Positions 23,609-34,803 of a DNA stretch of 64,000 nucleotides are shown here, one piece after another; position 1 is the stretch's first letter, and each line of letters opens with the position of its first letter. This stretch comes from Vicia villosa (Eukaryota; Streptophyta; Magnoliopsida; Fabales; Fabaceae). Location of the stretch: positions 558,001 through 622,000 of the forward strand of contig NW_026705298.1 in the NCBI RefSeq assembly GCF_029867415.1, written 5' to 3'. The position numbers and the translations under genes were made by a program. The notes under the pieces were generated by a model. The model saw only the letters and a program-made list of their open reading frames with translations, searched no databases and was not told the DNA's origin.

Positions 23609-23616
23609 TATTTATA
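23609..23616 (-). promoter_or_regulatory. TATA box of LTR C
   Basis: TATAAATA on the minus strand within CTTGGCCTATAAATAGAG, nearly identical to the TATA region of D at 48942. Confidence 0.65.
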
Positions 23617-25050
23617 GGCCAAGAGTTCTGAACTCAGACCTTTGCAAGTTGATCAAGAATTGGTGATTTGGCTTAAGAGATAAAAAGGAATCTTTTACAT
23701 TTAATGCAAAATGGTTAAAGTGACCAAACCATGGTTAAAACTCTAGCTTCTTATCCTCTTCCATTCTGATCTTCTAATCAGAAAATATCTCTCAATTATT
23801 GCTTCTATGCATCATTGCTTGGATTATAGGTCATGTAGTCTTGAAACTTAGTGAAAAATGGTGAAAATTCAAGTGAAAAAGTTCACTAATGTCAAAATTC
23901 AAAACCATGGCTACACTCCATATTTTTTCATGCTCTTGGACATTTTGGAAAGCTCATATTACACACTTCAAAACCTTAGTTGAAAGTTTCTTCAAGATCT
24001 TTAAGGAAGTGGGTGAAAAAGATCCATGAACTTTGAAGAAAGTGAGATTTTAAGTGCATTTTTCAAAAGATGCCAACTTTGAAGCTCCATATCTCTTAAA
24101 TGGTTGATCTTATGGAAAAAAATTATATGTGTCAAAGTTGTTTATTGGATCAAAATCTACAACTTTCATGTTGGAAGTTTTTTTCAGTTTGTAGGTGAAA
24201 TTTTGAGTTATTCTCTTCCAAAGTTTGGAAAAAACCATTGAAAAACACTTAGAAAATTTTTCTAAGTATAAAAGTCAAACTTTGACTTTTTGATTCTTGA
24301 TTGATTTTCTTGATTTTTCTTGATCAAATGACTTCATATATCATATATTGATGATTCAAAACTTCAAAAGTCATGGTTGACCAAAATTCCCCAAAAGTCA
24401 ATGGTGATCTTGTACAGTTGACTTTTTCAGACGAATCGCGTTTCTGGAGATTTCAAATGAAACAGGCTATCCTCACCATATGAATGGTATGAATGGATCA
24501 CATTGAAGCATTAGAGGATATTGAGCCATGGTTTGAGTTGTGGCACCATGTCCTGATTAAAAAGTCAGTTGTTCAGTGAATTAGGTCAAAAACCCTAATT
24601 GTCGACCAGATGAAATTGATGACTGTAGGTCTTGAATTGAGATGTAATTCCCATTGGATGTTGTCATAGGGATTATTTGAAGATGATTGAAACCTTTGAT
24701 TGACTTCCTGGGGATTTTTAGGGTTTCCCAAATGTGATCCCTGATTTTGGTCCCTGATAGTTCAAAACCTTGATCTGATGATTTGAAATTTCACTGTTGA
24801 TCAATCCTTGTGTAGGAGATGTCTTGAGTCAATGGATTAGGACAAAATGATGCACTTGGGGTCTTGAGGTCATGTCCCAAGTCATTAGGTCAAATCCTGA
24901 GCAAAAGTCAGGAGTATGCTATCTTTAGTCAAAACCCTGATCTGGTTGATTCAGTGCCTTTGAGCTTGTTGGAATGAATCTCTGAGGACCAAATGTTGAT
25001 TGTTGATGAAGATAGTTCTTTTGAGATGGAGGGAAAACAAAACCTTAATT

Positions 25051-26258
25051 TGAAGGATAGAAAAACACTTAGAAAGGGGGGGTTTGAATAAGTGTAGCTT
25101 TAAAAACTTGACAGATAAAAATAAATTGCACAGTTATTTTTATCCTGGTTCGTTGTTAACTAAACTACTCCAGTCCACCCCCGCAGAGATGATTTACCTC
25201 AACTGAGGATTTAATCCACTAATCGCACGGATTACAATGGTTTTCCACTTAGTCCGCAACTAAGTCTTCCAGAGTCTTCTGATCACACACTGATCACTCC
25301 AGGAACAACTGCTTAGATACCCTCTAAGACTTTTCTAGAGTCTACTGATCAACACGATCACTCTAGTTACAATCTGCTTAGTTCACTCCTAAGACTTCCT
25401 AGAGTATTCTGATCAACACGATCACTCTAGTTCCTTACAACTTAATGTAATCAATTCAAGAGTTTACAAATGCTTCTTACAAGCGATAATCACAACTGTG
25501 ATATTTCTCTTAACGTTTAAGCTTAATCTCACTAATATATTACAACAGCAATGTAGTGAGCTTTGATGAAGATGAAGATTCTGAGTTTAGATTTGAACAG
25601 CGTTTCAGCAAGTTAATATGCGTTGTTTATGTTCAGGATTGTTAACCTTGCTTCTCATCAGAACTTCATATTTATAGGCGTTGGAGAAGATGACTGTTGA
25701 ATGCATTTAATGCTTTGCGTGTTCCGTACAGCATCGCATTTAATGTTATACGCTTTTGTCAACTACCTCGAGCCTTGTTCACGCTGTGTCTACTGACGTA
25801 GCCTTTAATAGCTTTTAACGTTCCTTTTGTCAGTCAGCGTAGCTTGCCACTTGTACTTTCTTCTGATCTGATGTTTGTGAATACAGCGTTTGAATATCAT
25901 CAGAGTCAAACAGCTTGGTGCATAGCATCTTCTGATCTTCTGACCTTGAAGTGCTTCTGAGCGTGATACCATCTTCTGAGCTTCAGTGCTTCTGATCTCA
26001 TGTTCTTCTGATGCTTCCATAGACCCATGTTCTGATTCTGCTTCGACCATCTTCTGATGTCTTGCCAGACCATGTTCTGATGTTGCATGCTGAACCCTTT
26101 GAGACAAAGCTTCTGAGCGCTGAATTATGCGTACTCTTTATATATTTCCTGAAAGGGAAATTGCATTGGATTAGAGTACCATATTATCTTAAGCAAAATT
26201 CATATTATTGTTATCATCAAAACTAAGATAATTGATCAGAACAAATCTTGTTCTAACA
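25051..26258 (-). mobile_element. 3' LTR of the copia element
   Basis: 1208 bp, TG..CA ends, TATA-like TATAAATA on the minus strand at 25669-25676. It is rich in the short motif CTTCTGA. The 100-codon ORF in it recurs identically in the other LTR and is not convincing as a gene. Confidence 0.95.
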
Positions 26259-26272
26259 ATCTCCCCCTTTTT
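26259..26272 (-). other. Polypurine tract of the copia element
   Basis: AAAAAGGGGGAGAT on the minus strand, directly before the 3' LTR. Near-copies of CTCCCCCTGA recur at about 26371-26420, that is, upstream PPT-like repeats. Confidence 0.9.
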
Positions 26273-26499
26273 GATGATGACAAAAACATATATAAATGAT
26301 ATGAATTTGCGATCAGAAAGAACAGACGGCAAAAGACAAATTACACAGCTATAGCATAAGCATATGAATATGTCTCCCCCTGAGATTAACAATCTCCCCC
26401 TGAGATAAATAATCTCCCCCTGAAATAAATACTCGAAGAACTTTAATAAAAGACTTCCCTGATTATTTCGGTAGAGACGATCATATAAGCTTCTGTCTT

Positions 26500-26845
26500 T
26501 AGAGAATTCATAGCTTCTGACTTCTGCTTCCATAGGACAGCTTCAGAACTAGAATTTCTTTAGATCCTTAGAACACTCACAGCTTCTGATTCCTGCTTCC
26601 ATCTAGGACAGCTTCAGAACTTGAATTTCTTTGATCTTCTGAACATTCACAGCTTCTGATTTCTGCTTCCATTCAGGACAGCTTCAGAACTTGAATTTCT
26701 TTGATCTTCTGAACATTCACAGCTTCTGATTTCTGCTTCCATTCAGGACAGCTTCAGAACTTGAGTTTTTCTGGATCTTTAGAACATTCGCAGCTTCTGA
26801 TTTCTGCTTCCCTCGGATAGCTTCAGAGCTTTGAATTTCTACCAA
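26500..26845 (-). repeat. 70-bp tandem repeat in the copia 3' tail
   Basis: GAACATTCACAGCTTCTGAT recurs at 26641 and 26711 (70-bp period), with about four to five copies in all, the outer ones diverged. It lies in the non-coding tail between pol and the PPT. Confidence 0.85.
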
Positions 26846-28411
26846 CATCACTTCATGCTAGATTTGTATCAGAACATTGTTGAATGTACCAGAGCATCAT
26901 CTGAGCATCTCTACATCCTGAAATGTTACAAAACAAAAACTAAACGACAAAAGTCAGCATGAACGAGTTAGAACATAAAATGTATGTTTGAGCACATTAT
27001 ATGAATCAGAGCCATATAGGCTGAAATAATGTATCAGAGCAAATAATGTATCGGAGCCATAACATTATATGTATCAGAGCAAATAGAATTTTGTCAGAAT
27101 AAATAGACAAATATAGATCAAATTCTATTATCAGTGCTTCTGATTCATTCTTCTTTCTTGCTTCTGATCTTCTGAAGCTTGACAGCACTCAGCTTGCTTC
27201 AGTTTCCATGGTTTTGCTTCTTGTGTTTGCTTTGAAGATTCTCTTCAGTATACCTGCAAAACACTTAAACCATATAGAACTTGCAGTTCTTGTTAGTGAA
27301 TGTGTGGGAGCTTTACCCAGCAACTGATAGATTAATCAAATCATTTATCATTTATCTTTCTCCCCCTTTTTTGTCATAACATCAAAAAGCAATATTTCAA
27401 AAGAATTAGATGCATAAAACGACAAATAGAGTCACTGGAATGTAAAAGCAAAGAAACTTTTCATTGATAATCAAAAGATATTACAAGAAGTTCCTATGTT
27501 TAACAAGATGAGAAACATGCCTAGCAAATACAAAAAAGAATTTCCAAAGAGGAAATCACTACAAAAATTAAAAAACAAAACCCTAGCAAGACACACTCTG
27601 TGTCAACCCATCAAGAATCCCTGAGGACTTCTTGTCTTCCAGACTGGAACCTCCACTGTAGGAGAGATCCCAGAGACCAAGGAGGAAGTGAGGGACAGTT
27701 CACAGACAGAGAGCTAATGTTGCAAACGGGGCTTTCCCTTAACATAGAAGTTAAGAATATCATTCTTAACCTCCTCCCATAACTCAAGAAAGTCTTCTGT
27801 CTTTGGGTGAAAGTTGATAACAACATCAAAGAAGAGGTCTGACTTGAGAGGTATTAGGAGAGCCATCCCGAGATATGCAGAGATCTGTCGCCTTTGAGTC
27901 ATAGATCTTCAACAGGCTTAGGGTGAACGCTAGGTTTGAGCTAGGATTTTTTTTTTTTTAAAAAAAAATGTTTGAGCAAGAGACGAAAAAAGAGAGAGAG
28001 AAAAAACTTGATGAGGAAAGCAAAGAGATAGAGAGAGATGAGAGGGAAAGAGAAGAGTTTGAAGAGTATTTAAAAGAAAATAAAATGAAACGAATGATGA
28101 ATAGCATTTAATGTTACGTGACGTGAGGAGAGATAATAAAGACAAATGAGGTGACTAGCACAGTTACCTATGGTCGGCGTCCCTTCAACTGCACGCGCGC
28201 TTATCCATGAATAGTAACGACAGGTTTACCATCCCGAGATAAAAACGTAACAGCTGTTTTGCTTTAAAAGAGGTTCTGAATCAACTTAGACAATGAAACG
28301 TTAGTAATAACCGAATCATAATTTCTAAAAGATTTCAATCAGAGCTTCTGATATAAAAAATAATCCATTTTCATTTCAGAAGATACTCATACATGAGAAC
28401 TTCTCATCTTC
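26846..28411 (-). other. 3' non-coding tail of the copia element
   Basis: SIRE-type elements often carry an envelope-like ORF here. I find none: ORFs are at most about 70 codons and have no hydrophobic pattern of an envelope protein. It includes a T/A homopolymer junction near 27948-27968 and a purine-rich tract on the plus strand (27990-28060). Confidence 0.75.
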
Positions 28412-31400
28412 TCATTCTGGGCATAAATCCATACTGATGTTCTTCAGAATGAACTTAAACCTATCTTCAGCCAGGGGTTTTGTAAAGATATCAGCCCATT
28501 GATGGTCTGTATCAACAAAGTTTAAAGATATAACACCCTTCTGAACATAGTCCCTTATGAAATGATGTTTAATCTCAATATGTTTAGCTTTTGAATGAAG
28601 AATGGGATTCTTAGATAAACATATAGCAAAAGTATTATCACAGAATATAGGAATGTTACTCTCAAATATCTGATAATCTTCTAACTTACTCTTCATCCAG
28701 AGCATCTGTGTACTACAACCAGCAGCAGCGACATATTCTGCTTCTGTTGTTGATAGAGCAATAGTTGCTTGCTTCTTGCTATACCAAGAGATCAAATGAC
28801 TTCCAAGAAATTGGCAACTTCCTGAAGTACTTTTTCTTTCAATTCTGTCTCCAGCATAGTCAGCATCGCAGAATCCTACTAAGTTGTATTCTTTAGATTT
28901 TCTGTAAACTAAGCCAACATTAGTAGTACCTTTCAGATACCTTAGATTTCTCTTAACAGCAGTTAAATGAGATTCTCTAGGATCTGATTGGAATCTAGCA
29001 CACAAACAAACACTGAACAGAATGTCAGGTCTAGAAGCAGTCAGATATAGAAGAGATCCAATCATACCTCTGTACAACTTCTGATCTACCTTCTTACTTA
29101 CCTCATCCTTACCTAGGATGCATGTTGGATGCATAGGAGTTTTGGCTTCTTTGCAATCTAGAAGATTAAACTTCTTCAGAAGTTCCTTCACATACTTGGT
29201 TTGGTGAACATACGTTCCTTCTGATGTTTGATTTATTTGTATTCCGAGGAAATACTTGAGTTCTCCCATCATGCTCATTTCAAACTCAGCCTGCATAGAC
29301 TTAGCAAACTCCTTTCCAAGTGTAGCATTAGATGTTCCAAAAATAATATCATCTACATATATTTGACAAATTAAAATATCCCTTTTAAAGGTTTTACAAA
29401 AGAGAGTAGTGTCCACTTTTCCTCTAGTGAAACCATTATCCAGAAGGAAAGAACTTAAGCGTTCATACCAAGCTCTGGGAGCCTGTTTCAATCCATACAA
29501 TGATTTCTTAAGTTTAAAAACATGATTAGGAGACATAGAGTCTTCAAAACCAGGAGGTTGATGGACATAAACTTCTTCATCTATATAACCATTTAAGAAG
29601 GCACTCTTAACATCCATCTGATAAAGAGTGATGTTATGTTGAGTGGCAAAAGAAATTAATAGACGAATAGATTCTAACCTGGCCACTGGTGCAAAGGTTT
29701 CTGTGTAGTCAATCCCTTCTTGCTGACTATAACCCTGAGCCACCAGTCTGGCTTTGTTTCTTACCACTTCACCTTTCTCACTGAGCTTGTTTCTGAAGAC
29801 CCATTTTGTACCAATTATATTGAATCCATCTGGTCTAGGAACAAGATCCCAAACATCATTCCTTGTAAACTGATTTAATTCTTCTTGCATAGCAATTATC
29901 CAGTCTGGATCTTCTAGAGCATGATCAACAGAAGTTGGCTCGATCAAAGATACAAGACCTAATTGACAATCTGCATTGTTCTTAAGGAATGCTCTTGTTC
30001 TAATTGGATCATCCTTCTTTCCAAGAATGACATCTTCTGAATGACCAGAGATGAGTCTGGATGATCTTCTGACAGATGGTTCTTCAGAAATGCTTAGATC
30101 CTCCAGAGAAGCTGATACTTGATCTTCTGGTTCTTTGCTTCTGAGGAGCTCTGCTTCTGATGCGTTGCTTCTTGGCTCAACAACTTCTGATATATCAATA
30201 TCACAATCTGCAAAATTATCAAACTGCTTTGGTTTTTCAGAACCAAGCTTATCATCAAACCTGATATTGATTGATTCTTCTACAATCAATGTTTCAGTAT
30301 TGTATACTCTGTAGCCTTTTGAGCGTTCAGAATATCCAAGAAGGAAACATTTCTGTGCTTTGGAATCAAACTTACCAAGATGATCTTTAGTGTTCAGAAT
30401 AAAGCATACACATCCGAAAGGATGGAAATATGAAATGTTGGGCTTTCTATTCTTCCACAATTCATAAGGAGTCTTATTTAGAATAGGTCTGATAGAGATT
30501 CTATTCTGAATATAGCATGCAGTGTTTATTGCTTCTGCCCAGAAATGCTTAGCCATATTGGTTTCATTGATCATGGTTCTGGCCATTTCTTGCAGAGTCC
30601 TATTCTTTCGTTCTACAACCCCATTTTGCTGTGGAGTTCTAGGACAAGAGAAATCATGGGCAATACCATTTTCTTTGAAGAACTCTTCAAAGGATCTGTT
30701 CTCAAATTCACCACCATGATCACTTCTGACCTTTATGATTTTACACTCTTTTTCAGATTGAATCTGAATGCAGAAATCAAAGAACACTGAATGAGTCTCA
30801 TCCTTGTGTTTCAAGAATTTTACCCATGTCCAGCGACTATAATCATCTACGATGACTAATCCATATTTCTTCCCTCTGACAGATGCTGTTTTGACTGGGC
30901 CAAACAGATCAATGTGCAAGAGTTCTAATGGCCTTGAGGTGGAAACAACATTCTTGGACTTGAATGCAGGTTTGGAGAACTTGCCCTTCTGACATGCTTC
31001 ACAAAGAGCATCTGATTTGAATTTCAGATTAGGAAGTCCTCTGACCAGATTCAGTTTGTTAATCTGAGAAATCTTTCTCAAACTAGCATGACCTAATCTT
31101 CTGTGCCAGACCCACTGCTCTTCAGAAACAGACATAAGACAAGTCACCTTCTGACTCATAAGATCTTGCAGATCTGTCTTATAAATGTTGTTCTTCCTCT
31201 TGCCTGTAAATAGGATTGAGCCATCCTTCTGATTTACAGCCTTGCAAGACTCTTGATTAAAGATTATATCATAACCATTGTCACTCAATTGACTGATAGA
31301 TAAGAGGTTATGTGTTAATCCTTCCACAAGAAGTACATTAGAAATGGAAGGAGAGTTACCAGACTTTATAGTTCCAGAGCCAATTATCTTGCCCTTCTGA

Positions 31401-31546
31401 TCTCCTCCAAACTTGACTTCTCCTCCAGACTTAAGCACCAGGTCTTGGAACATAGACCTTCTTCCTGTCATGTGTCGCGAGCATCCAGAGTCCAGGTACC
31501 ATGACATGTTGTGCTTTGTCCTTTTTGCAGTCAAGGATATCTGCAA
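28412..31546 (-). CDS. pol: pol of the SIRE-type copia element (protease, integrase, RT, RNase H)
   Basis: About 1044 open codons with no internal stop. In order: retropepsin active site WYLDSGCSRHMTG (about residues 16-28); integrase with HHCC finger (HRRLGH, CEACQKGK) and catalytic HIDLFGP, SDHGGEFEN and NGVVERKNR; reverse transcriptase with KARLVAQGYSQ, MDVKSAFLNG and YVDDIIFG (about residue 727); RNase H with DADYAGD, STTEAEY and ADIFTKPL near the end. All catalytic residues that I can check are present. The frame is +1 relative to gag and the two ORFs overlap at 31431-31546, so Pol needs a frameshift or this copy has a one-base change. The Met at the start of the open frame is not a natural start; protease codons begin in the overlap. 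Confidence 0.95.
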   Translation of the reverse strand: MQISLTAKRTKHNMSWYLDSGCSRHMTGRRSMFQDLVLKSGGEVKFGGDQKGKIIGSGTIKSGNSPSISNVLLVEGLTHNLLSISQLSDNGYDIIFNQESCKAVNQKDGSILFTGKRKNNIYKTDLQDLMSQKVTCLMSVSEEQWVWHRRLGHASLRKISQINKLNLVRGLPNLKFKSDALCEACQKGKFSKPAFKSKNVVSTSRPLELLHIDLFGPVKTASVRGKKYGLVIVDDYSRWTWVKFLKHKDETHSVFFDFCIQIQSEKECKIIKVRSDHGGEFENRSFEEFFKENGIAHDFSCPRTPQQNGVVERKNRTLQEMARTMINETNMAKHFWAEAINTACYIQNRISIRPILNKTPYELWKNRKPNISYFHPFGCVCFILNTKDHLGKFDSKAQKCFLLGYSERSKGYRVYNTETLIVEESINIRFDDKLGSEKPKQFDNFADCDIDISEVVEPRSNASEAELLRSKEPEDQVSASLEDLSISEEPSVRRSSRLISGHSEDVILGKKDDPIRTRAFLKNNADCQLGLVSLIEPTSVDHALEDPDWIIAMQEELNQFTRNDVWDLVPRPDGFNIIGTKWVFRNKLSEKGEVVRNKARLVAQGYSQQEGIDYTETFAPVARLESIRLLISFATQHNITLYQMDVKSAFLNGYIDEEVYVHQPPGFEDSMSPNHVFKLKKSLYGLKQAPRAWYERLSSFLLDNGFTRGKVDTTLFCKTFKRDILICQIYVDDIIFGTSNATLGKEFAKSMQAEFEMSMMGELKYFLGIQINQTSEGTYVHQTKYVKELLKKFNLLDCKEAKTPMHPTCILGKDEVSKKVDQKLYRGMIGSLLYLTASRPDILFSVCLCARFQSDPRESHLTAVKRNLRYLKGTTNVGLVYRKSKEYNLVGFCDADYAGDRIERKSTSGSCQFLGSHLISWYSKKQATIALSTTEAEYVAAAGCSTQMLWMKSKLEDYQIFESNIPIFCDNTFAICLSKNPILHSKAKHIEIKHHFIRDYVQKGVISLNFVDTDHQWADIFTKPLAEDRFKFILKNISMDLCPE

Positions 31547-33350
31547 TAGGAATAATCTTATCCTTAGGTACCCACATTTTCTTGGGTCCTTTCTTGTTAG
31601 ATTTTCTCAAGTTCTGATTGAACTTGGGTTTAACATTGTAAGCAATAGGAGGAACAGCATGATAATTCTTAATGTGAGTTTCATGATATTTCCTAGGTTG
31701 TGTCACATGCTTTTTGGTGTGTGTTATGTGAAAACTTTGAGCATGTGAAGTGTGCCTAATATCATGAGAGTGGCCATACTTGAACTGATCATACAATGGC
31801 TTGTATGTGATTTTCATTTCATCAACAGGTTCAAGTTTGTATGGGGTTTCACCCTCAAAACCAATGCCTACTCTTTTGTTTCCAGACACAGCATATATCA
31901 TAGAAGCTAGCTGACTTCTGCCAATACTTCTAGATAAGAACTTCCTGAAACTTAAATCATATTCTTTCAGAATATGGTTTAGACTGGGAATGGATTTTTC
32001 TGAATCAGAAGGAGATCCAACATTATTGGATAATTTTAAAAGTTTTTCTTTTAATTCAGAATTCTCCAACTCAAGCTTCTTTGTTTCAAATTCAAATTGC
32101 TTTTTCAGCTTTTTGTATTTGAGACTAATCTGAGACTTGAGTTCCAGAAGTTCAGTTAGACCGGAAACTAACTCATCTCTAGTAAGTTCAGAAAATACCT
32201 CTTTAGAATCTGATTCTGATATGGATTCTGATCCGTCATCTTCTGTCGCCATCAGCGCACAGTTGGCCTGCTCGTCTTCAGAATCATCTTCTGACTCATC
32301 CCAGGTTGCCATAAGACCTTTCTTCTTATGAAACTTTTTCTTGGGACTTTCCTTCTGAAGATTTGGACATTCGTTCTTGTAGTGTCCAGGCTCATTGCAT
32401 TCATAGCACATGACCTTCTTCTTGTCAAATCTTCTGTCATCAGAAGATTCTCCACGTTCAAATTTCTTTGAACTTCTGAAGCCTCTGAACTTCCTTTGCT
32501 TGGTCTTCCAGAGTTGATTTAGCCTTCTGGAGATCAGGGACAGTTCATCTTCTTCTTCAGATTCTGATTCTTCAGGATCTTCTTCTCTGGCCTGAAAAGC
32601 GTTAGTGCATTTCTTGATATTAGATTTTAATGCAATAGACTTACCTTTCTTTTGAGGCTCATTTGCGTCCAGCTCTATTTCATGACTTCTCAAGGCACTG
32701 ATGAGCTCTTCCAGAGAAACTTCATTCAGATTCTTTGCAATCTTGAATGCAGTCACCATAGGACCCCATCTTCTGGGTAAGCTTCTGATGATCTTCTTTA
32801 CGTGATCAGCCTTGGTGTATCCCTTGTCAAGAACTCTCAATCCAGCAGTAAGAGTTTGAAATCTTGAAAACATCTTCTCAATGTCTTCATCATCCTCCAT
32901 CTTGAAGGCTTCATACTTCTGGATTAAAGCTAGAGCTTTAGTCTCCTTGACTTGAGCATTTCCTTCATGAGTCATTTTCAAGGACTCATATATGTCATAG
33001 GCCGTTTCCCTGTTAGATATCTTCTCATACTTAGCATGAGAGATAGCATTCAGCAAAACAGTTCTGCATTTATGATGATTCCTGAAAAGCTTTTTCTGAT
33101 CATCATCCATTTCTTGCCTTGTTAGCTTTACGCCTCTGGCATTTACAGGATGTTTGTAACCATCCATCAGAAGATCCCATAGATCACCATCTAGACCAAG
33201 AAAGTAACTTTCCAGTTTATCTTTCCAGTATTCAAAGTTTTCACCATCAAATACCGGCGGTCTAGTATAACCATTGTTACCGTTGTATTGCTCAGCAGAG
33301 CCAGATGTAGATGCAGGTGTAGGTGTAGACTTTTCACTTTCATCAACCAT
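31431..33350 (-). CDS. gag: gag of the SIRE-type copia element
   Basis: 639 codons. The ATG at 33348-33350 lies 86 bp after the 5' LTR. The N-terminal part has TRPPVFDGENFEYWK (the usual start of copia Gag/UBN2 domains). A CCHC zinc knuckle CYECNEPGHYKNEC lies at about residues 313-327, with acidic and lysine-rich stretches around it and a coiled-coil-like segment (LKSQISLKYKKLKKQFEFE) after it. It packages element RNA in cytoplasmic particles. The last 38 or so codons (after KKDKAQH) are out of frame with the protease and are probably read only when the shift to pol does not occur. Confidence 0.95.
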   Translation of the reverse strand: MVDESEKSTPTPASTSGSAEQYNGNNGYTRPPVFDGENFEYWKDKLESYFLGLDGDLWDLLMDGYKHPVNARGVKLTRQEMDDDQKKLFRNHHKCRTVLLNAISHAKYEKISNRETAYDIYESLKMTHEGNAQVKETKALALIQKYEAFKMEDDEDIEKMFSRFQTLTAGLRVLDKGYTKADHVKKIIRSLPRRWGPMVTAFKIAKNLNEVSLEELISALRSHEIELDANEPQKKGKSIALKSNIKKCTNAFQAREEDPEESESEEEDELSLISRRLNQLWKTKQRKFRGFRSSKKFERGESSDDRRFDKKKVMCYECNEPGHYKNECPNLQKESPKKKFHKKKGLMATWDESEDDSEDEQANCALMATEDDGSESISESDSKEVFSELTRDELVSGLTELLELKSQISLKYKKLKKQFEFETKKLELENSELKEKLLKLSNNVGSPSDSEKSIPSLNHILKEYDLSFRKFLSRSIGRSQLASMIYAVSGNKRVGIGFEGETPYKLEPVDEMKITYKPLYDQFKYGHSHDIRHTSHAQSFHITHTKKHVTQPRKYHETHIKNYHAVPPIAYNVKPKFNQNLRKSNKKGPKKMWVPKDKIIPIADILDCKKDKAQHVMVPGLWMLATHDRKKVYVPRPGA

Positions 33351-33422
33351 CTTTTACTGAAGCGTTTTTCTCTTCCTGAATCTTTTCTAAACACGGTTAA
33401 GTGCTTGCACCTTAGAACCGGC

Positions 33423-33434
33423 GCTCTGATGCCA
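33423..33434 (-). other. Primer binding site of the copia element (initiator tRNA-Met type)
   Basis: TGGCATCAGAGC on the minus strand, two bases after the 5' LTR. It differs by one base from the usual TGGTATCAGAGC. Confidence 0.9.
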
Positions 33435-33436
33435 AT

Positions 33437-34644
33437 TGAAGGATAGAAAAACACTTAGAAAGGGGGGGTTTGAATAAGTGTAGCTTTAAAAACTTGACAG
33501 ATAAAAATAAATTGCACAGTTATTTTTATCCTGGTTCGTTGTTAACTAAACTACTCCAGTCCACCCCCGCAGAGATGATTTACCTCAACTGAGGATTTAA
33601 TCCACTAATCGCACGGATTACAATGGTTTTCCACTTAGTCCGCAACTAAGTCTTCCAGAGTCTTCTGATCACACACTGATCACTCCAGGAACAACTGCTT
33701 AGATACCCTCTAAGACTTTTCTAGAGTCTACTGATCAACACGATCACTCTAGTTACAATCTGCTTAGTTCACTCCTAAGACTTCCTAGAGTATTCTGATC
33801 AACACGATCACTCTAGTTCCTTACAACTTAATGTAATCAATTCAAGAGTTTACAAATGCTTCTTACAAGCGATAATCACAACTGTGATATTTCTCTTAAC
33901 GTTTAAGCTTAATCTCACTAATATATTACAACAGCAATGTAGTGAGCTTTGATGAAGATGAAGATTCTGAGTTTAGATTTGAACAGCGTTTCAGCAAGTT
34001 AATATGCGTTGTTTATGTTCAGGATTGTTAACCTTGCTTCTCATCAGAACTTCATATTTATAGGCGTTGGAGAAGATGACCGTTGAATGCATTTAATGCT
34101 TTGCGTGTTCCGTACAGCATCGCATTTAATGTTATACGCTTTTGTCAACTACCTCGAGCCTTGTTCACGCTGTGTCTACTGACGTAGCCTTTAATAGCTT
34201 TTAACGTTCCTTTTGTCAGTCAGCGTAGCTTGCCACTTGTACTTTCTTCTGATCTGATGTTTGTGAATACAACGTTTGAATATCATCAGAGTCAAACAGC
34301 TTGGTGCATAGCATCTTCTGATCTTCTGACCTTGAAGTGCTTCTGAGCGTGATACCATCTTCTGAGCTTCAGTGCTTCTGATCTCATGTTCTTCTGATGC
34401 TTCCATAGACCCATGTTCTGATTCTGCTTCGACCATCTTCTGATGTCTTGCCAGACCATGTTCTGATGTTGCATGCTGAACCCTTTGAGACAAAGCTTCT
34501 GAGCGCTGAATTATGCGTACTCTTTATATATTTCCTGAAAGGGAAATTGCATTGGATTAGAGTACCATATTATCTTAAGCAAAATTCATATTATTGTTAT
34601 CATCAAAACTAAGATAATTGATCAGAACAAATCTTGTTCTAACA
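33437..34644 (-). mobile_element. 5' LTR of the copia element
   Basis: 1208 bp, same length as the 3' LTR. TATAAATA on the minus strand at 34055-34062 is the likely core promoter. Confidence 0.95.
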
Positions 34645-34803
34645 TAATTGATTGTTACTTGTACTGATGAGTGATCTCTTGATTAAACCCTGCTGAGCAC
34701 AAGTAGCAAACACAAGCTATGCAATTTGTTAGAGATGCAAATGATGCATATGCAAATGATATGAGGTGGTATCTTAGGTCAAAAATTGGGGTATGACATT
34801 TTC

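Larger units (their letters stand above)
25051..34644 (-). mobile_element. SIRE/Maximus-type Ty1/copia retrotransposon, nearly intact and very young
   Basis: The TSD TAATT (25046-25050, 34645-34649) brackets two 1208-bp LTRs that differ at two positions that I can see (near 25693/34079 and 25885/34271). PBS, gag, pol, a 2.1-kb 3' non-coding tail and PPT are all in place on the minus strand. Domain order (integrase before RT) makes it Ty1/copia. The gag type, long 3' tail and AAAAAGGGGGAGAT tract fit the SIRE clade. It is inserted into the solo LTR C. Confidence 0.95.
20205..34798 (-). mobile_element. Solo Tat LTR C (about 5.0 kb without the nested copia element)
   Basis: The TSD TTTTC (20200-20204, 34799-34803) brackets it. 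The empty target can be read in B's 5' LTR at about 43405-43415. On the minus strand it starts TGTCATACCCCAATTTTTGA at 34798, like the LTR of D, and ends GCCCGCGACA at 20205. There is no PBS, PPT or coding region, so it is a solo LTR left by LTR-LTR recombination. Apart from the sub-features listed, 22660-25050 is A/T-rich U3/leader sequence without genes. Confidence 0.9.

Noticed and set aside
25805..26107. 100-codon ORF identical in both copia LTRs (also 34191-34493)
   Set aside because: It lies in LTR sequence and is duplicated because LTRs are duplicated; the product is dominated by a repeated CTTCTGA motif.
26846..28411. Envelope-like ORF expected in some SIRE elements
   Set aside because: No frame longer than about 70 codons in the sense orientation and no membrane segments.
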